Positions 46,236 through 55,373 of a stretch of 64,000 nt of DNA are shown here, one piece after another. The stretch is from Nitrospirota bacterium (GTDB taxonomy: Bacteria; Nitrospirota; Nitrospiria; SBBL01; JAADHI01), in assembly GCA_029261135.1 (NCBI GenBank), contig JAJDBX010000046.1, forward strand, positions 204,158 to 268,157, given 5' to 3'. Under the pieces are notes generated by a model. It was not told the origin of the DNA. It made no database searches and was given only the letters and a program-made list of their open reading frames with translations. The number at the start of each line of letters is the position of its first letter. Within the stretch, counting starts at the first letter, position 1. Made by a program: the position numbers and the translations under genes.

Positions 46236-48524
46236 TCAATTGAGTGCTTTCAATGTTTTTTCTGCCTCTCCAGCACTAGGAAACTGAGGATCTAGTTTGA
46301 GTGAGGCCTTTAATGCTGCCTTTGCCAAGTCAACCTGGCCATCTTTAGCATAAGCCATGCCAAGATGGAACTGAACCGTTGGGTTCTTGGGAAGCTTTTC
46401 AGCGCTGTCCCTTAAAAGAGAAATCGCCTTTAAGTACACATTTTTTTTATAATAAATCCATCCCAAGGTATCAGAAACCCCTGGATTATTGGGGAGGATC
46501 TCTTTTGCTGTTTGAGCCAAAGAGAGGGCCTTGTCAATATTCCCTCCATGGTCAATATAAAGCCAAGCCAAGTTATTTGCTGCAGGGCCGAATTCAGGAT
46601 CAATCTCGAGGAGTTTTTCATATTCGATCTGTGCTTCCTTAAATTTCTTCTGCGATTCGTAGATCACACCTTTTAACATGTAGAGTTGAGGCACATTTGG
46701 ATTTTTCTTAATCCCTTCATCCAATTCTTGAATTGCACGCTGATATTCCTTTTGACTGCCATAGAGTTTGGCTAAATCAAGATAGGCCCCAAGTTGATTG
46801 GGTGCAAGGGAGATGGCCTTTTTTAAGTCGGACACAGCCTCCTGATGCCTTTTATCCGCCACATAAAGACTTCCCCTCAAGCGATAAAACGCCCCATGAT
46901 TTGGAACGGTTTTAATTTGCGTCGTGACCCGTTGAATGGCCGCTTTCATCTCACCTTTCCTCAAATGAATGCCGACAATTTGAGCTAAAACTTCCGCACG
47001 ATTCGGATCCAATGAAAGTGTCTTTTCAAAAAAAGAAAACGCTTCAGAATTCTTCCTCCGGGAAAGGTTCAAAAGTCCCAAGCGATAGAGGACAATCACA
47101 TTTTCCGGGTGTCTTTTTATGACACGCTGATAACTGCTCTCTCCTTGACCCGAATCCCCCAAACCCAAAGAAGCATCCCCATGTAAGATCAGGGCTCTGA
47201 CATTTTCCGTTTCTTTTTCTAAAACAGGCCCTATTGTTTCCAAGACCAGCTTAAAGGATCGAGAACGAAGATAAATATCCGCAAGAGAGAGCCGAGAAAG
47301 CTTATGGTCCGGTTCCAATTTGACCGCTTCAAGCAATTCAGTTCTCGCGGGTTTGACCTCGCCCGCCAAAAGATGTATTTGAGCCAAATAATAATGAACG
47401 GTAGGGTAATCTTGTTTAATTCGTACGACTTCTCGAAAAAGCCCCGCCGCGCTTTCTGGCTGCTTCTCTGAAAGCAATAACCTCCCTTTATAAAATAAGG
47501 CATCAGGATCTTTAGGTGCCTTTTCGAGAATGCGATCTAAGGTCGATCTTAGTTTTTCTTTTTTTCCCTGAATCAGATACAGCTTCGCAAGATGTTTTTG
47601 GCTCAAAAACCCATCTATTTCTAAGTTATTCGCTTTTATATAGGTCGATTCCGCTTCTTCTAATCTCTTCTGAATTGTGTAAAGTTCACCCAGCATAATG
47701 TAAGGCTCCACATCACTGGGATCAATTTTTGCCACATCAATGAGAACCTGCTCTGCGTCATCGAAACGTTCAATGCTTTGATAAAATTTGGCAATGGACA
47801 TGTAAGGCATCTTTTCTTTCGGAGACAAAGAAATGGCTTTTTTGTAGGCTTCTTCAGCCTTCTCTTTCTTTTTTGTGATCTGATAAAACCGTCCAAGACC
47901 CAAATGCGTTGTTGCATTATCCGGTTCTACGGAAAGCGCCTTGATCAGCACCGTTTCTGCTGAATCAAACTCCTTTCTAAAAATATAAAAATCTGCAAAT
48001 TCATAATAGGTGTCCAGCATCTCCGGGTTTATAGATAAGAGCTGGCGAAATCCTTTTTTTACGGCCCCAAACCGTTTTTCTTTCACAGCAATTCTGGTTC
48101 GAATCAACAGCGCCATGGTGTTCTCCGGTTCCTTTTCAAGAACAAACCTTGCCTTTTCTTCTGCATTTTTCAAGTTATTCGACATCAGAAAAAACATGCC
48201 GATACGGACTTGCGCATCCATCAAGTCCGGTTTAACGGATACGGCTTCGTTGAGCAGCTTAAATGCATTCCTCAGGTTAGCCATGCCCCCTTGTTTCATA
48301 TAGACGAGCGCAAGTTGATATTTTGCATCTGCATGATCTGGAGCCAGCTGAATGACATTCCGAAATTCAATACTGGCTTCTTTCAATCTTTCTTGCGAAA
48401 AATATTCAAGCCCCTTTTCATAATGTGCTGTTTTTTCTTCCTCTTCCGAGGTACAAGAAATAAAAAGAACAAGAAAGGTCACCACAAAAAATAGCGAGAG
48501 AAAAGAAGAAAAACGAATCGCCAT
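46236..48524 (-). CDS. Large TPR-repeat lipoprotein (PrsT-like)
   Basis: The 762-residue protein has a lipoprotein signal ending in LFISC and then a nearly continuous array of about twenty TPR repeats (for example ASIEFRNVIQLAPDHADAKY, AEEAYKKAISLSPKEKMPY). It matches the TPR lipoprotein family that accompanies PEP-CTERM EPS systems. It probably scaffolds the export or synthesis machine in the periplasm. It lies 15 bases downstream of ugd, so both share a transcript. Confidence 0.85.
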   Translation of the reverse strand: MAIRFSSFLSLFFVVTFLVLFISCTSEEEEKTAHYEKGLEYFSQERLKEASIEFRNVIQLAPDHADAKYQLALVYMKQGGMANLRNAFKLLNEAVSVKPDLMDAQVRIGMFFLMSNNLKNAEEKARFVLEKEPENTMALLIRTRIAVKEKRFGAVKKGFRQLLSINPEMLDTYYEFADFYIFRKEFDSAETVLIKALSVEPDNATTHLGLGRFYQITKKKEKAEEAYKKAISLSPKEKMPYMSIAKFYQSIERFDDAEQVLIDVAKIDPSDVEPYIMLGELYTIQKRLEEAESTYIKANNLEIDGFLSQKHLAKLYLIQGKKEKLRSTLDRILEKAPKDPDALFYKGRLLLSEKQPESAAGLFREVVRIKQDYPTVHYYLAQIHLLAGEVKPARTELLEAVKLEPDHKLSRLSLADIYLRSRSFKLVLETIGPVLEKETENVRALILHGDASLGLGDSGQGESSYQRVIKRHPENVIVLYRLGLLNLSRRKNSEAFSFFEKTLSLDPNRAEVLAQIVGIHLRKGEMKAAIQRVTTQIKTVPNHGAFYRLRGSLYVADKRHQEAVSDLKKAISLAPNQLGAYLDLAKLYGSQKEYQRAIQELDEGIKKNPNVPQLYMLKGVIYESQKKFKEAQIEYEKLLEIDPEFGPAANNLAWLYIDHGGNIDKALSLAQTAKEILPNNPGVSDTLGWIYYKKNVYLKAISLLRDSAEKLPKNPTVQFHLGMAYAKDGQVDLAKAALKASLKLDPQFPSAGEAEKTLKALN

Positions 48525-48539
48525 TTTTAATACTTCTCC

Positions 48540-49862
48540 TTAACCGGGTCGAAGCGTCTCTCCGGGCCTTCCCACGCTAACATATTGGAAACCCAAATCC
48601 AGCATACGCTTTGGATTATAGATGTTCCTCAAATCAATGACGATGGGGGCTTTGAGGGTTTTCTTGATCCTTTCAAGATCAAGATTACGGTAAGGATTCC
48701 ATTCTGTCATGAGAACCATGGCATCCGCCCCTTCAATCGCAGTATAAACGTCTTCAGTAAATTGGACATTGGTGAGCACTTTTTCCGCCTCATCGATTGC
48801 AGCCGGGTCACAAGCCACAATCTCAACACCCCTCTCCTGAAGCGCTTCAATAATGTCAATTGAAGGCGCATCACGCATATCGTCTGTATTCGGCTTAAAA
48901 GCAAGCCCAACGATGGCAACCCGTTTCCCTTTTAAATCTCCAAGGGCTTGTTTTATTTTTTCAACCATATATCTTCTTTGGTTTTGATTCACTTCCATGA
49001 CGGCGTCGATAATTTTAAATTCATAGCCATTTTGCTCTGCAATTTTAGATAAGGCTGAGACATCTTTTGGAAAACAGGAACCGCCATAGCCCGGACCCGG
49101 ATGCAAAAATTTTGAGCCGATCCGGCGATCAAGCCCCATACCCTTGGCAACTTCTTGAACATTCGCGCCTACCGAATCACATAGGTTTGCAACCTCATTA
49201 ATAAACGAAATTTTGGTCGCTAAAAAGGCATTGGAAGCATATTTAACCATCTCAGCGGTTTTGACATCTGTAACCAACATCGGGGTTTCGATGAGATAAA
49301 GCGGACGATAGAGATCCTTCATAATCGCGGCAGCCTGCTGTCCACTGGTTCCAATGATCACACGATTGGGACGAAGAAAATCCTCAATCGCCGAGCCTTC
49401 TCTCAAAAATTCCGGGTTGGAGACGATATCAAAATCAAAGTGTTCTTTCAGGCGACCGCCAATAATCTCTCGAAGTCGCTCTCCCGTTCCAACAGGAACC
49501 GTGCTCTTTGTGACAATCACCTTGTAACCATTCATGTTGTCTGCAATCGTCTCGGCCACTTTTTCAACATAAGAAAGATCCGCAAAACCATCTCCTCGTG
49601 GAGGGGTTCCCACAGCAATAAAGATAACAAGGGAATCTTGAATCGCCTGACCCAAATCAGTCGTAAAAGAAAGCCGATCGGCTTCAACATTCTTTTTAAC
49701 CAGCTCTTCCAATCCCGGTTCGTAAATCGGGATAATCCCTTTTTTCAATTGAGAAATTTTCTCTTCTTCTTTATCGACGCAAACCACATTCACGCCAAGC
49801 TCAGAAAAACAAGCCCCTGTTACCAGGCCGACGTAACCACTCCCGATCATGGCAATATTCAC
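48540..49862 (-). CDS. ugd: UDP-glucose 6-dehydrogenase
   Basis: The 440-residue NAD-dependent enzyme has GSGYVG at 7-12 and catalytic Cys263 in PGPGYGGSCFPKD, typical of UDP-glucose dehydrogenases. It produces UDP-glucuronate. Start: GTG at 49862, preceded by GGAGGG at 6-base spacing. It is the first gene of a transcript from a strong promoter-like sequence at 49888-49917. With the GDP-mannose dehydrogenase it gives the locus two uronic-acid donors. Confidence 0.92.
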   Translation of the reverse strand: MNIAMIGSGYVGLVTGACFSELGVNVVCVDKEEEKISQLKKGIIPIYEPGLEELVKKNVEADRLSFTTDLGQAIQDSLVIFIAVGTPPRGDGFADLSYVEKVAETIADNMNGYKVIVTKSTVPVGTGERLREIIGGRLKEHFDFDIVSNPEFLREGSAIEDFLRPNRVIIGTSGQQAAAIMKDLYRPLYLIETPMLVTDVKTAEMVKYASNAFLATKISFINEVANLCDSVGANVQEVAKGMGLDRRIGSKFLHPGPGYGGSCFPKDVSALSKIAEQNGYEFKIIDAVMEVNQNQRRYMVEKIKQALGDLKGKRVAIVGLAFKPNTDDMRDAPSIDIIEALQERGVEIVACDPAAIDEAEKVLTNVQFTEDVYTAIEGADAMVLMTEWNPYRNLDLERIKKTLKAPIVIDLRNIYNPKRMLDLGFQYVSVGRPGETLRPG

Positions 49863-49887
49863 AAAGCACCCTCCAATAAAAAGTCAA

Positions 49888-49917
49888 ATTATATGTTTAA
49901 TGAATGAACGATATCAA
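49888..49917 (-). promoter_or_regulatory. Strong sigma70-type promoter of ugd and the EPS export genes
   Basis: On the minus strand TTGATA (49917-49912) and a perfect TATAAT (49893-49888) are separated by 18 bases. It lies just upstream of ugd, with a start expected near 49881 and a leader of about 20 bases to the GTG. Confidence 0.65.
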
Positions 49918-49949
49918 GACAAGATCGACGACGCATGTTTCGTCCCTTC

Positions 49950-51197
49950 TCAAGGACTCACCGCACTTAAGCGATCCAAGAGATTAAAAGGGGACATCTG
50001 AATCCCCGCAACCGTCCTGAGTAATTTATCATGTAGAATTGTTCTTTTCCCTACTTTTTTAAACACCCGATCCCGCAGCCAAACAATGGGGGGCAGGGCA
50101 CTGTTCCAAAATAAGACCATCTCATCCCCAAGCGCTTGCAGCTTCTCAACATTCACTCTGCGCTTCATTTCATAATCACTGAGCGCTTTATCCGAAAAAT
50201 CACCTGATTGAAAACACGATTCTAATACATGGGAAAGGATCATCGCATCTTCCATCGCCGTATTTCTCCCCTGGGCGACATGTGGATTCATCGCATGCGC
50301 TGCATCACCCAGTAACGCACCGCCATTGACCACCCAACGATCACAGCGCACACGAAAACAACGCATATAGGCGGTTTGATCCCATGAGGCAATCTCTTTG
50401 AGTGGAGCAGCCCACTGTAATCCCCTTTCTGAATGCAGCGATAAGATCTTTGCCTTTAGCCATTTAATCCCTTTGTCTCTCACCACCTCTAATTTGTTCT
50501 TCGGAACGAGATAAAAAAGATAGACCTTTTGACTTGAAACGGGAAAAGCACCGAAAATCATCTCTTTGCCAAGAATGTAAGATGAATCCGACTCAAACCC
50601 CGGAGGACGATCAACAACCATTGTAATATAACCGTCGGCATAGGCATGCGACTGATGTTTTATTTGAAATGCATCTCGCACACGCGATCCTGCCCCATCC
50701 CCGCCAACCACCATTTTACACTCAAAATGAATCGGCTCAGCCGCGCGCTGCGCTTTCGCACCCGTCACCCGTATGCCCTCCCGGCAAACATATTTGAACG
50801 CCGTTCCCCAATAGGTTTCAATATTCGGCAGCTCAGCCACTTCCCTTAACAAAAGGCCTTGCAAGACTTCGGGCAATAAAACCAAGGCATAATTATACGG
50901 AGATGGGAGTGTTGAATAATTGATCGTACAGAGATGATTTCCAGACGCTTGCTGAAAATGAACCTTTTTATTGTAGTGGACATCAGCTTTTAAAAGGTCT
51001 TGTAGTAGACCCAGCTGATTGAGAATCTTCAACCCGTTGGGTTGAAGAATTTCACCACGCGGAAGCGGCATCGGAGATAGTTGTTGATCAAGAATGGCAA
51101 CCTTCAAGCCTTTTTTTGCCATTAACAAAGCGAGAACAAGCCCTCCTGTGCCCGCCCCGATAATCAGCACGTCATATTTTCTAGACAAATCGCTCAA
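49950..51197 (-). CDS. FAD-dependent monooxygenase (UbiH-like)
   Basis: The 415-residue flavoprotein has the FAD-binding GAGTGG at 14-19, PRGEILQPNGLKIL, and the distal motif GDAAHAMNPHVAQGRNTAMED. It belongs to the class A aromatic hydroxylase family that includes quinone and chlorophenol hydroxylases. The frame starts TTG; a second TTG three codons on has better spacing to GGAG, so the exact start is uncertain. It does not look part of the EPS pathway; it may act on a quinone or similar ring. Confidence 0.8.
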   Translation of the reverse strand: MSDLSRKYDVLIIGAGTGGLVLALLMAKKGLKVAILDQQLSPMPLPRGEILQPNGLKILNQLGLLQDLLKADVHYNKKVHFQQASGNHLCTINYSTLPSPYNYALVLLPEVLQGLLLREVAELPNIETYWGTAFKYVCREGIRVTGAKAQRAAEPIHFECKMVVGGDGAGSRVRDAFQIKHQSHAYADGYITMVVDRPPGFESDSSYILGKEMIFGAFPVSSQKVYLFYLVPKNKLEVVRDKGIKWLKAKILSLHSERGLQWAAPLKEIASWDQTAYMRCFRVRCDRWVVNGGALLGDAAHAMNPHVAQGRNTAMEDAMILSHVLESCFQSGDFSDKALSDYEMKRRVNVEKLQALGDEMVLFWNSALPPIVWLRDRVFKKVGKRTILHDKLLRTVAGIQMSPFNLLDRLSAVSP

Positions 51198-51397
51198 GCT
51201 CCATTCTCAAAATGTTACTCTACGTTAGCGATGAAAAGAGGTCAAGTTCTCCGGAATGATGTGAGCACGTCCATATTGAAAAAAATGTTTCAAAACCGCT
51301 TTGCGAGATTGACTTCAGATGACAATTTCAGTAGTAAAGGGGCAGATTAACTATTTACTGGGACAATTCACCTTTATTATCAAGAGAGAGAGGCTCT

Positions 51398-51703
51398 ATG
51401 GCAGACCCACAACCCGTTCAAATTCAGATTGAGATTGACGATGCAACATCGCAAGGAATCTACAGCAATCTTGCGCTCATGGCCCATAACGAAACCGAGT
51501 TTGTCCTCGATTTTGTGTACATCCAGCCTCAGGCACCCAAAGCAAAGGTTCGCGCCCGTATTCTTTCAAATCCGATACATACCAAACGGCTTTTAATGGC
51601 TTTGCAAGATAATATCCGGCGCTACGAAGAAAAATATGGCAAGATAAAAATGAGCGCGGAACCTGACAAAGAATCTTCGCAATATCAGGGACATTACTTA
51701 TAA
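51398..51703 (+). CDS. DUF3467 protein
   Basis: The 101-residue cytoplasmic protein contains the DUF3467 pattern (GIYSNLALMAHNETEFVLDF and ARILSNPIHTKRLLMALQDN). Function is unknown; the family is widespread. It has AGAGAGG just upstream of the ATG. It diverges from the monooxygenase gene, with a 200-base spacer between them, and is followed by the long non-coding stretch that contains the hairpin pair. Confidence 0.75.
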   Translation: MADPQPVQIQIEIDDATSQGIYSNLALMAHNETEFVLDFVYIQPQAPKAKVRARILSNPIHTKRLLMALQDNIRRYEEKYGKIKMSAEPDKESSQYQGHYL

Positions 51704-52052
51704 TCCGCGTACATTGAACTGAAGCGCTCCACCTAGGATCCCGGGACACAAACCTCAATGACACGCTCTGCCCAAAATCCATTGCATATTAGGAAAGGCC
51801 TTTCACATTCTGTCTGTAAATCGCTACACATCAAGCCTAAATCAGGCAATCGATTCAAAGGCAGTTCGCTTATTTCCCAAAACCTGATTCAGAAGTAATT
51901 CAATATTGATATAAAATATTCCTGTTCTAAGTCCTTATTCTACGGGGAAAATGAGATCTGAGCCATTTGATATAAAAGTGGCATCTTCCTTGCGTTAACT
52001 CCCGACAAAACAAGGTTCTCGGGATAAAAAACCCTTGAACAGACCCTGTAAA

Positions 52053-52109
52053 TGAGCGGCGTCCCCTCGTTTCTCCCGACTCCCTACCCCTAGAGGCGGG
52101 CGTCGCTCA
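52053..52109 (+). repeat. C-rich-loop hairpin, copy 1
   Basis: A 16-bp stem (left arm 52053-52068, right arm 52093-52109) with one bulged C and two G-U pairs that form only in plus-strand RNA. The 24-base loop GTTTCTCCCGACTCCCTACC followed by CCTA is almost identical to that of the second hairpin although the stems differ in sequence. Confidence 0.7.
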
Positions 52110-52143
52110 AATGGGGTCAGCATCACCATAAAGTATTTTGATT

Positions 52144-52204
52144 CTCAGCAACGCCTTTTCCGTTTCCCCCGACTCCCTACCCCCTAGGAAAAGGCGTTGC
52201 TGAG
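52144..52204 (+). repeat. C-rich-loop hairpin, copy 2
   Basis: A perfect 18-bp stem CTCAGCAACGCCTTTTCC (52144-52161) pairing with GGAAAAGGCGTTGCTGAG (52187-52204). Its 25-base loop GTTTCCCCCGACTCCCTACC plus CCCTA differs from copy 1 by one substitution and one extra C. GGTCAG follows both hairpins. Confidence 0.8.
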
Positions 52205-52289
52205 GTCAGATTCAGCCCCCTCTTAAAAAACCACATTCCACTTCTGAGTGAAAATATGTTACAAAAACATCACTTCACTTGGAATCTGC

Positions 52290-53636
52290 ATGGAATCACG
52301 ATCAAAACCATTAGCGACCCCCTCAAACCAACGGGAGCAAATCGGTTGGTATTTTTATGATTGGGCCAACTCCGCCTTTGCAACCACCGTCATTACGGTC
52401 TTTTTAGGCCCCTATCTCACCTCCATCACCAAAGCTGCTTCGGATGCTTACGGATTTGTCACGCCCTTCGGTTTAGAAATCAAAGCGGGTGCCTTCTTTC
52501 CTTATGTGGTTTCACTCTCTGTTCTGCTCCAAGTCCTGACTTTACCGATCCTCGGTGCCATTGCGGACAATACGCATTGCAAAAAAAAGTTCTTGGCCAT
52601 TTCAGCTTATATCGGCGCTTTTTCAACCATGAGCCTGTATTTTCTAAAAGGAGACAACTACCTCCTCGGCGGTTTCCTCTTTCTCATCGCCAATCTCAGC
52701 TTTGGAGCTTCTATTGTGTTTTATAATGCTTTTCTTCCTGAAATTGCCTCCCCCAAGGAACGGAATATCACCTCATCTCGTGGCTGGGCCTTAGGCTATC
52801 TTGGCGGCGGATTGCTGTTGGCCATCAACCTCGCTCTCTTTTCTCAGGCGGAAGACCTCGGTCTCACCACAGAACATGCGGCCCGAATCAGCCTCGGCTC
52901 CGCAGGACTTTGGTGGGCCATCTTTACATTGATTCCACTTGCGACCCTTAAAAATCGAGAACCCGTTCAACAACTTGCACCCGGAGAACATTACCTCAGC
53001 ACCGGTTTTAAACAACTCCGAAAAACACTGCGCGATATCAAAAAATATCCGCACACTTTCCTTTTTCTTGCGGCTTATCTGCTCTACAATGATGGCATCC
53101 AAACGGTCATTGCCCTCTCTTCCCAATTCGGGCAAGAAGAGCTGGGCCTTCCGATGGCCACCCTCACTACGGTTATTTTGATGGTGCAATTTATCGCCTT
53201 TTTCGGGGCCATTATTTTTGAATTCATCGCCAGAAAGATCAATACAAAACGAGCGATTATGACAAGCCTTCTTATTTGGGGAGGGGCGCTCTGCTATGCC
53301 TACGCCTTTTTAAAAACCGAAGTGCAATTCTTTTTTTTAGCTGCAGTCATTGCCATCGTACTCGGGGGAAGCCAAGCCCTCAGTCGATCCCTCTATTCGT
53401 TAATGATCCCCAAAGGGCAAGAAGCAGAATATTTCAGCCTTTACGCGATCAGCGAGCGTGGGACCAGTTGGATCGGACCGCTTCTTTTCGGGCTTGCATT
53501 GCAATTCACCGGCAGTTATCGCATCGCACTTTTTTCTCTGATCGTTTTTTTTATTACAGGTTTGCTTTTGCTTGTACGGGTCGATATTCAAAAAGCCATC
53601 GTTTCCAGTGGCAATAAAGTCCCCAGCCTCGAATAA
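52290..53636 (+). CDS. UMF1-type MFS transporter
   Basis: The 448-residue membrane protein has about 12 transmembrane segments and the signature IGWYFYDWANSAFATTVITV of the UMF1/Atg22-like family, proposed permeases of unknown substrate. I prefer the ATG at 52290 (MESRSKPLATPSN) to the GTG at 52248, since the shorter form begins close to the family motif. The two C-rich hairpins lie within about 240 bases upstream and may affect expression. Confidence 0.8.
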   Translation: MESRSKPLATPSNQREQIGWYFYDWANSAFATTVITVFLGPYLTSITKAASDAYGFVTPFGLEIKAGAFFPYVVSLSVLLQVLTLPILGAIADNTHCKKKFLAISAYIGAFSTMSLYFLKGDNYLLGGFLFLIANLSFGASIVFYNAFLPEIASPKERNITSSRGWALGYLGGGLLLAINLALFSQAEDLGLTTEHAARISLGSAGLWWAIFTLIPLATLKNREPVQQLAPGEHYLSTGFKQLRKTLRDIKKYPHTFLFLAAYLLYNDGIQTVIALSSQFGQEELGLPMATLTTVILMVQFIAFFGAIIFEFIARKINTKRAIMTSLLIWGGALCYAYAFLKTEVQFFFLAAVIAIVLGGSQALSRSLYSLMIPKGQEAEYFSLYAISERGTSWIGPLLFGLALQFTGSYRIALFSLIVFFITGLLLLVRVDIQKAIVSSGNKVPSLE

Positions 53637-53660
53637 GTGGGTAAAAATATACACATTTGA

Positions 53661-53690
53661 TTGACGAAGGTCGATCTCCCAACTTATCAT
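53661..53690 (+). promoter_or_regulatory. Putative promoter of the rhodanese gene
   Basis: TTGACG (53661-53666) and TATCAT (53685-53690) are spaced 18 bases apart, each one mismatch from consensus, 35 bases before the rhodanese GTG. Confidence 0.55.
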
Positions 53691-53724
53691 CGAACGAATA
53701 GAAGTAAAAACAATGGAGGAAAGT

Positions 53725-54051
53725 GTGGGCAACGATCAAATTTCACCGCTTGAGGTCAAACAAAACAGAGATGCAGGGGAATCCTTTATTATTTTAGATG
53801 TGCGGGAACCTATCGAGTATCAAACAGCAAAAATCTCAGATTCGATTCTGATTCCACTCGGAGAACTCCCAGGAAGAATCGGAGAGCTTGATCCAGAACA
53901 GGACATTGTGACTTTGTGTCATCACGGCATGAGAAGCCAAGCTGCCTTGGGGATCTTAGTCCAAAATGGCTTCACAAAGGTAAAAAATCTGACCGGGGGG
54001 ATTGATGCCTACTCACAAGTGGCAGACCCCGGCATCCCAAGGTATCGGTAA
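53725..54051 (+). CDS. Rhodanese-domain protein
   Basis: This 108-residue single-domain sulfurtransferase has the active-site loop CHHGMRS (Cys65) and LDVREPIEYQ at the N-terminal signature. Start: the GTG at 53725 has GGAGG five bases upstream, better than the ATG at 53713 that overlaps that binding site. It is convergent with hemE. It may carry sulfane sulfur; the physiological acceptor is unknown. Confidence 0.85.
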   Translation: MGNDQISPLEVKQNRDAGESFIILDVREPIEYQTAKISDSILIPLGELPGRIGELDPEQDIVTLCHHGMRSQAALGILVQNGFTKVKNLTGGIDAYSQVADPGIPRYR

Positions 54052-54073
54052 TTTCAGTTTTAAAAAAAGTGGA

Positions 54074-55108
54074 TTATGTTGCGAGGATCTTCGCGCTTTT
54101 TTCATGCACCATTTGGATCACCGCCTCAACACTTTCAAGCGGCGTTTCCGGCAGGATGCCATGACCGAGATTGAAGATATGTCCCGGATGTTTCCCGGCA
54201 CGCCTGATAATATCATCAACACGTTTTTCAAGTTCTGAAATCGGGCCAAACAGGGTCAAGGGGTCAAGATTCCCTTGAACAGCAACTTCATGTCCGAGGT
54301 GATCCCAGGCCTCATCCAAATTCACCCGCCAATCCAAACCGATCACGTCACCTCCGGCCTCTTTCTGCATTTGAAGCAGCGTGGCCGTTCCTGTGCCAAA
54401 ATGGATCAGGGGTACGCCAAAGGCCTGCAACGCTGAAAAAAGTCGCTTCATATGCGGAAAAACATAGGTTCGATAATCTCCCGGAGAAAGCGCCCCGATC
54501 CAACTATCAAAAACTTGAAGTGCCTGTGCGCCCGCATCTACTTGCGCCGAAAGGTAATCGGCCAGCACGCGCGTGAGTTTCATCATGAGCCGGTTCCAAG
54601 TTTCCGGCGCCCCATACATCATCTTTTTTGTATAAAGATAATTTCGTGACGCGCCGCCTTCAATCATATAACTGGCGAGCGTAAAAGGTGCCCCGGCAAA
54701 ACCAATCAAAGGCACATTCAGATTGGCGCGTGCCAGTTTAATCGCCTCCATCACATAAGCCAGTGATTCCTCTGGCACCACAGGTTTTAAGGCCTCGACA
54801 TCTTTTTCAGAACGCAGCGGATTATAAATCACCGGGCCTTCCCCTTTGACAAACTCTAGCTTCAAGCCCATCGGCTCCAAAGGCAAAAGAATGTCGGCAA
54901 AAATAATCGAGGCATCAAAATCAAAGCGATTGATCGGCTGGAGGGTCACCTCACAGGCCAACTCCGGCGTTTTGCAGACGGTCAGGAGGGAGTGTTTCTC
55001 CCGAATATCACGAAAGGCCTTCATATATCGCCCCGCCTGCCGCATAAACCAAACCGGCGTCGCATCCACGGGCTCACGGCGACAGGCCTTTAAAAATCGA
55101 TCATTCAT
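54074..55108 (-). CDS. hemE: Uroporphyrinogen decarboxylase
   Basis: The 344-residue enzyme has the UroD signatures PVWFMRQAGRYMKAFRDIRE near the N-terminus and GFAGAPFTLASYMIEGG. It decarboxylates uroporphyrinogen III to coproporphyrinogen III in haem synthesis. I use the ATG at 55108, preceded by AGGAG at 6-base spacing, instead of the frame start 15 bases upstream. A good promoter lies about 45 bases upstream. No other haem gene is in the window. Confidence 0.93.
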   Translation of the reverse strand: MNDRFLKACRREPVDATPVWFMRQAGRYMKAFRDIREKHSLLTVCKTPELACEVTLQPINRFDFDASIIFADILLPLEPMGLKLEFVKGEGPVIYNPLRSEKDVEALKPVVPEESLAYVMEAIKLARANLNVPLIGFAGAPFTLASYMIEGGASRNYLYTKKMMYGAPETWNRLMMKLTRVLADYLSAQVDAGAQALQVFDSWIGALSPGDYRTYVFPHMKRLFSALQAFGVPLIHFGTGTATLLQMQKEAGGDVIGLDWRVNLDEAWDHLGHEVAVQGNLDPLTLFGPISELEKRVDDIIRRAGKHPGHIFNLGHGILPETPLESVEAVIQMVHEKSAKILAT

Positions 55109-55151
55109 AAAAGCTCCTGACATCCATAAAAAAGGGGGTAAAAAAATGCGG

Positions 55152-55180
55152 ATTTTACCATTCCATCAAAATGGAGTCAA
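55152..55180 (-). promoter_or_regulatory. Promoter of hemE
   Basis: TTGACT (55180-55175) and TAAAAT (55157-55152) on the minus strand are 17 bases apart, each one mismatch from consensus. The expected start is near 55145, about 37 bases before the hemE ATG. Confidence 0.65.
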
Positions 55181-55302
55181 ATATCTTAAACTGAAGACCC
55201 AAGATGGGAATGCATTTTCAACTTTGCTTGAAACATTGAATAAATCCTATCAAACAAAATCCCGTTACTGAGAATAGAAAACCCATGGATATACATGCTA
55301 AA

Positions 55303-55373
55303 AAATAACATGATTCAAAAATTTTATTTTTCTCAAGTATTAAATTTGCTTCAATTTTTGAATCATGTTATTT
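55303..55373. repeat. 71-base element with 21-bp perfect inverted repeats
   Basis: Arms 55303-55323 and 55353-55373 (beginning AAATAACATGATTCAAAAAT) are perfectly complementary, with a 29-base AT-rich centre. It lies between hemE and the DUF3332 gene, which are divergently transcribed, so it is not placed as an ordinary convergent terminator. It could be a small mobile repeat, an operator or a terminator of an unrecognised short transcript. The rest of the 358-base gap holds no clear gene; a 41-codon plus-strand frame at 55146-55271 overlaps the hemE promoter. Confidence 0.6.

Larger units (their letters stand above)
51704..52289 (+). other. 586-base non-coding stretch with structured sequences
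   Basis: No gene is seen between the DUF3467 stop and the likely ATG of the UMF1-type transporter. The stretch carries the two C-rich-loop hairpins at 52053-52109 and 52144-52204, a smaller TCCCGA/TCGGGA hairpin at 52000-52024, and AT-rich repeats GATATAAAA at about 51920 and 51970. These could hold an untranslated RNA or the leader of the transporter gene. Confidence 0.5.

Noticed and set aside
52144-52204. Hairpin pair read as integron attC sites or REP elements
   Set aside because: No conserved attC core (such as RYYYAAC) or foot tetranucleotide is seen, and no integrase or REP transposase is nearby.
55146-55271. 41-codon plus-strand frame with a G-rich sequence upstream of its ATG
   Set aside because: It overlaps the well-formed hemE promoter on the other strand and has no recognisable domain; kept only as a possibility in the neighbouring entry.
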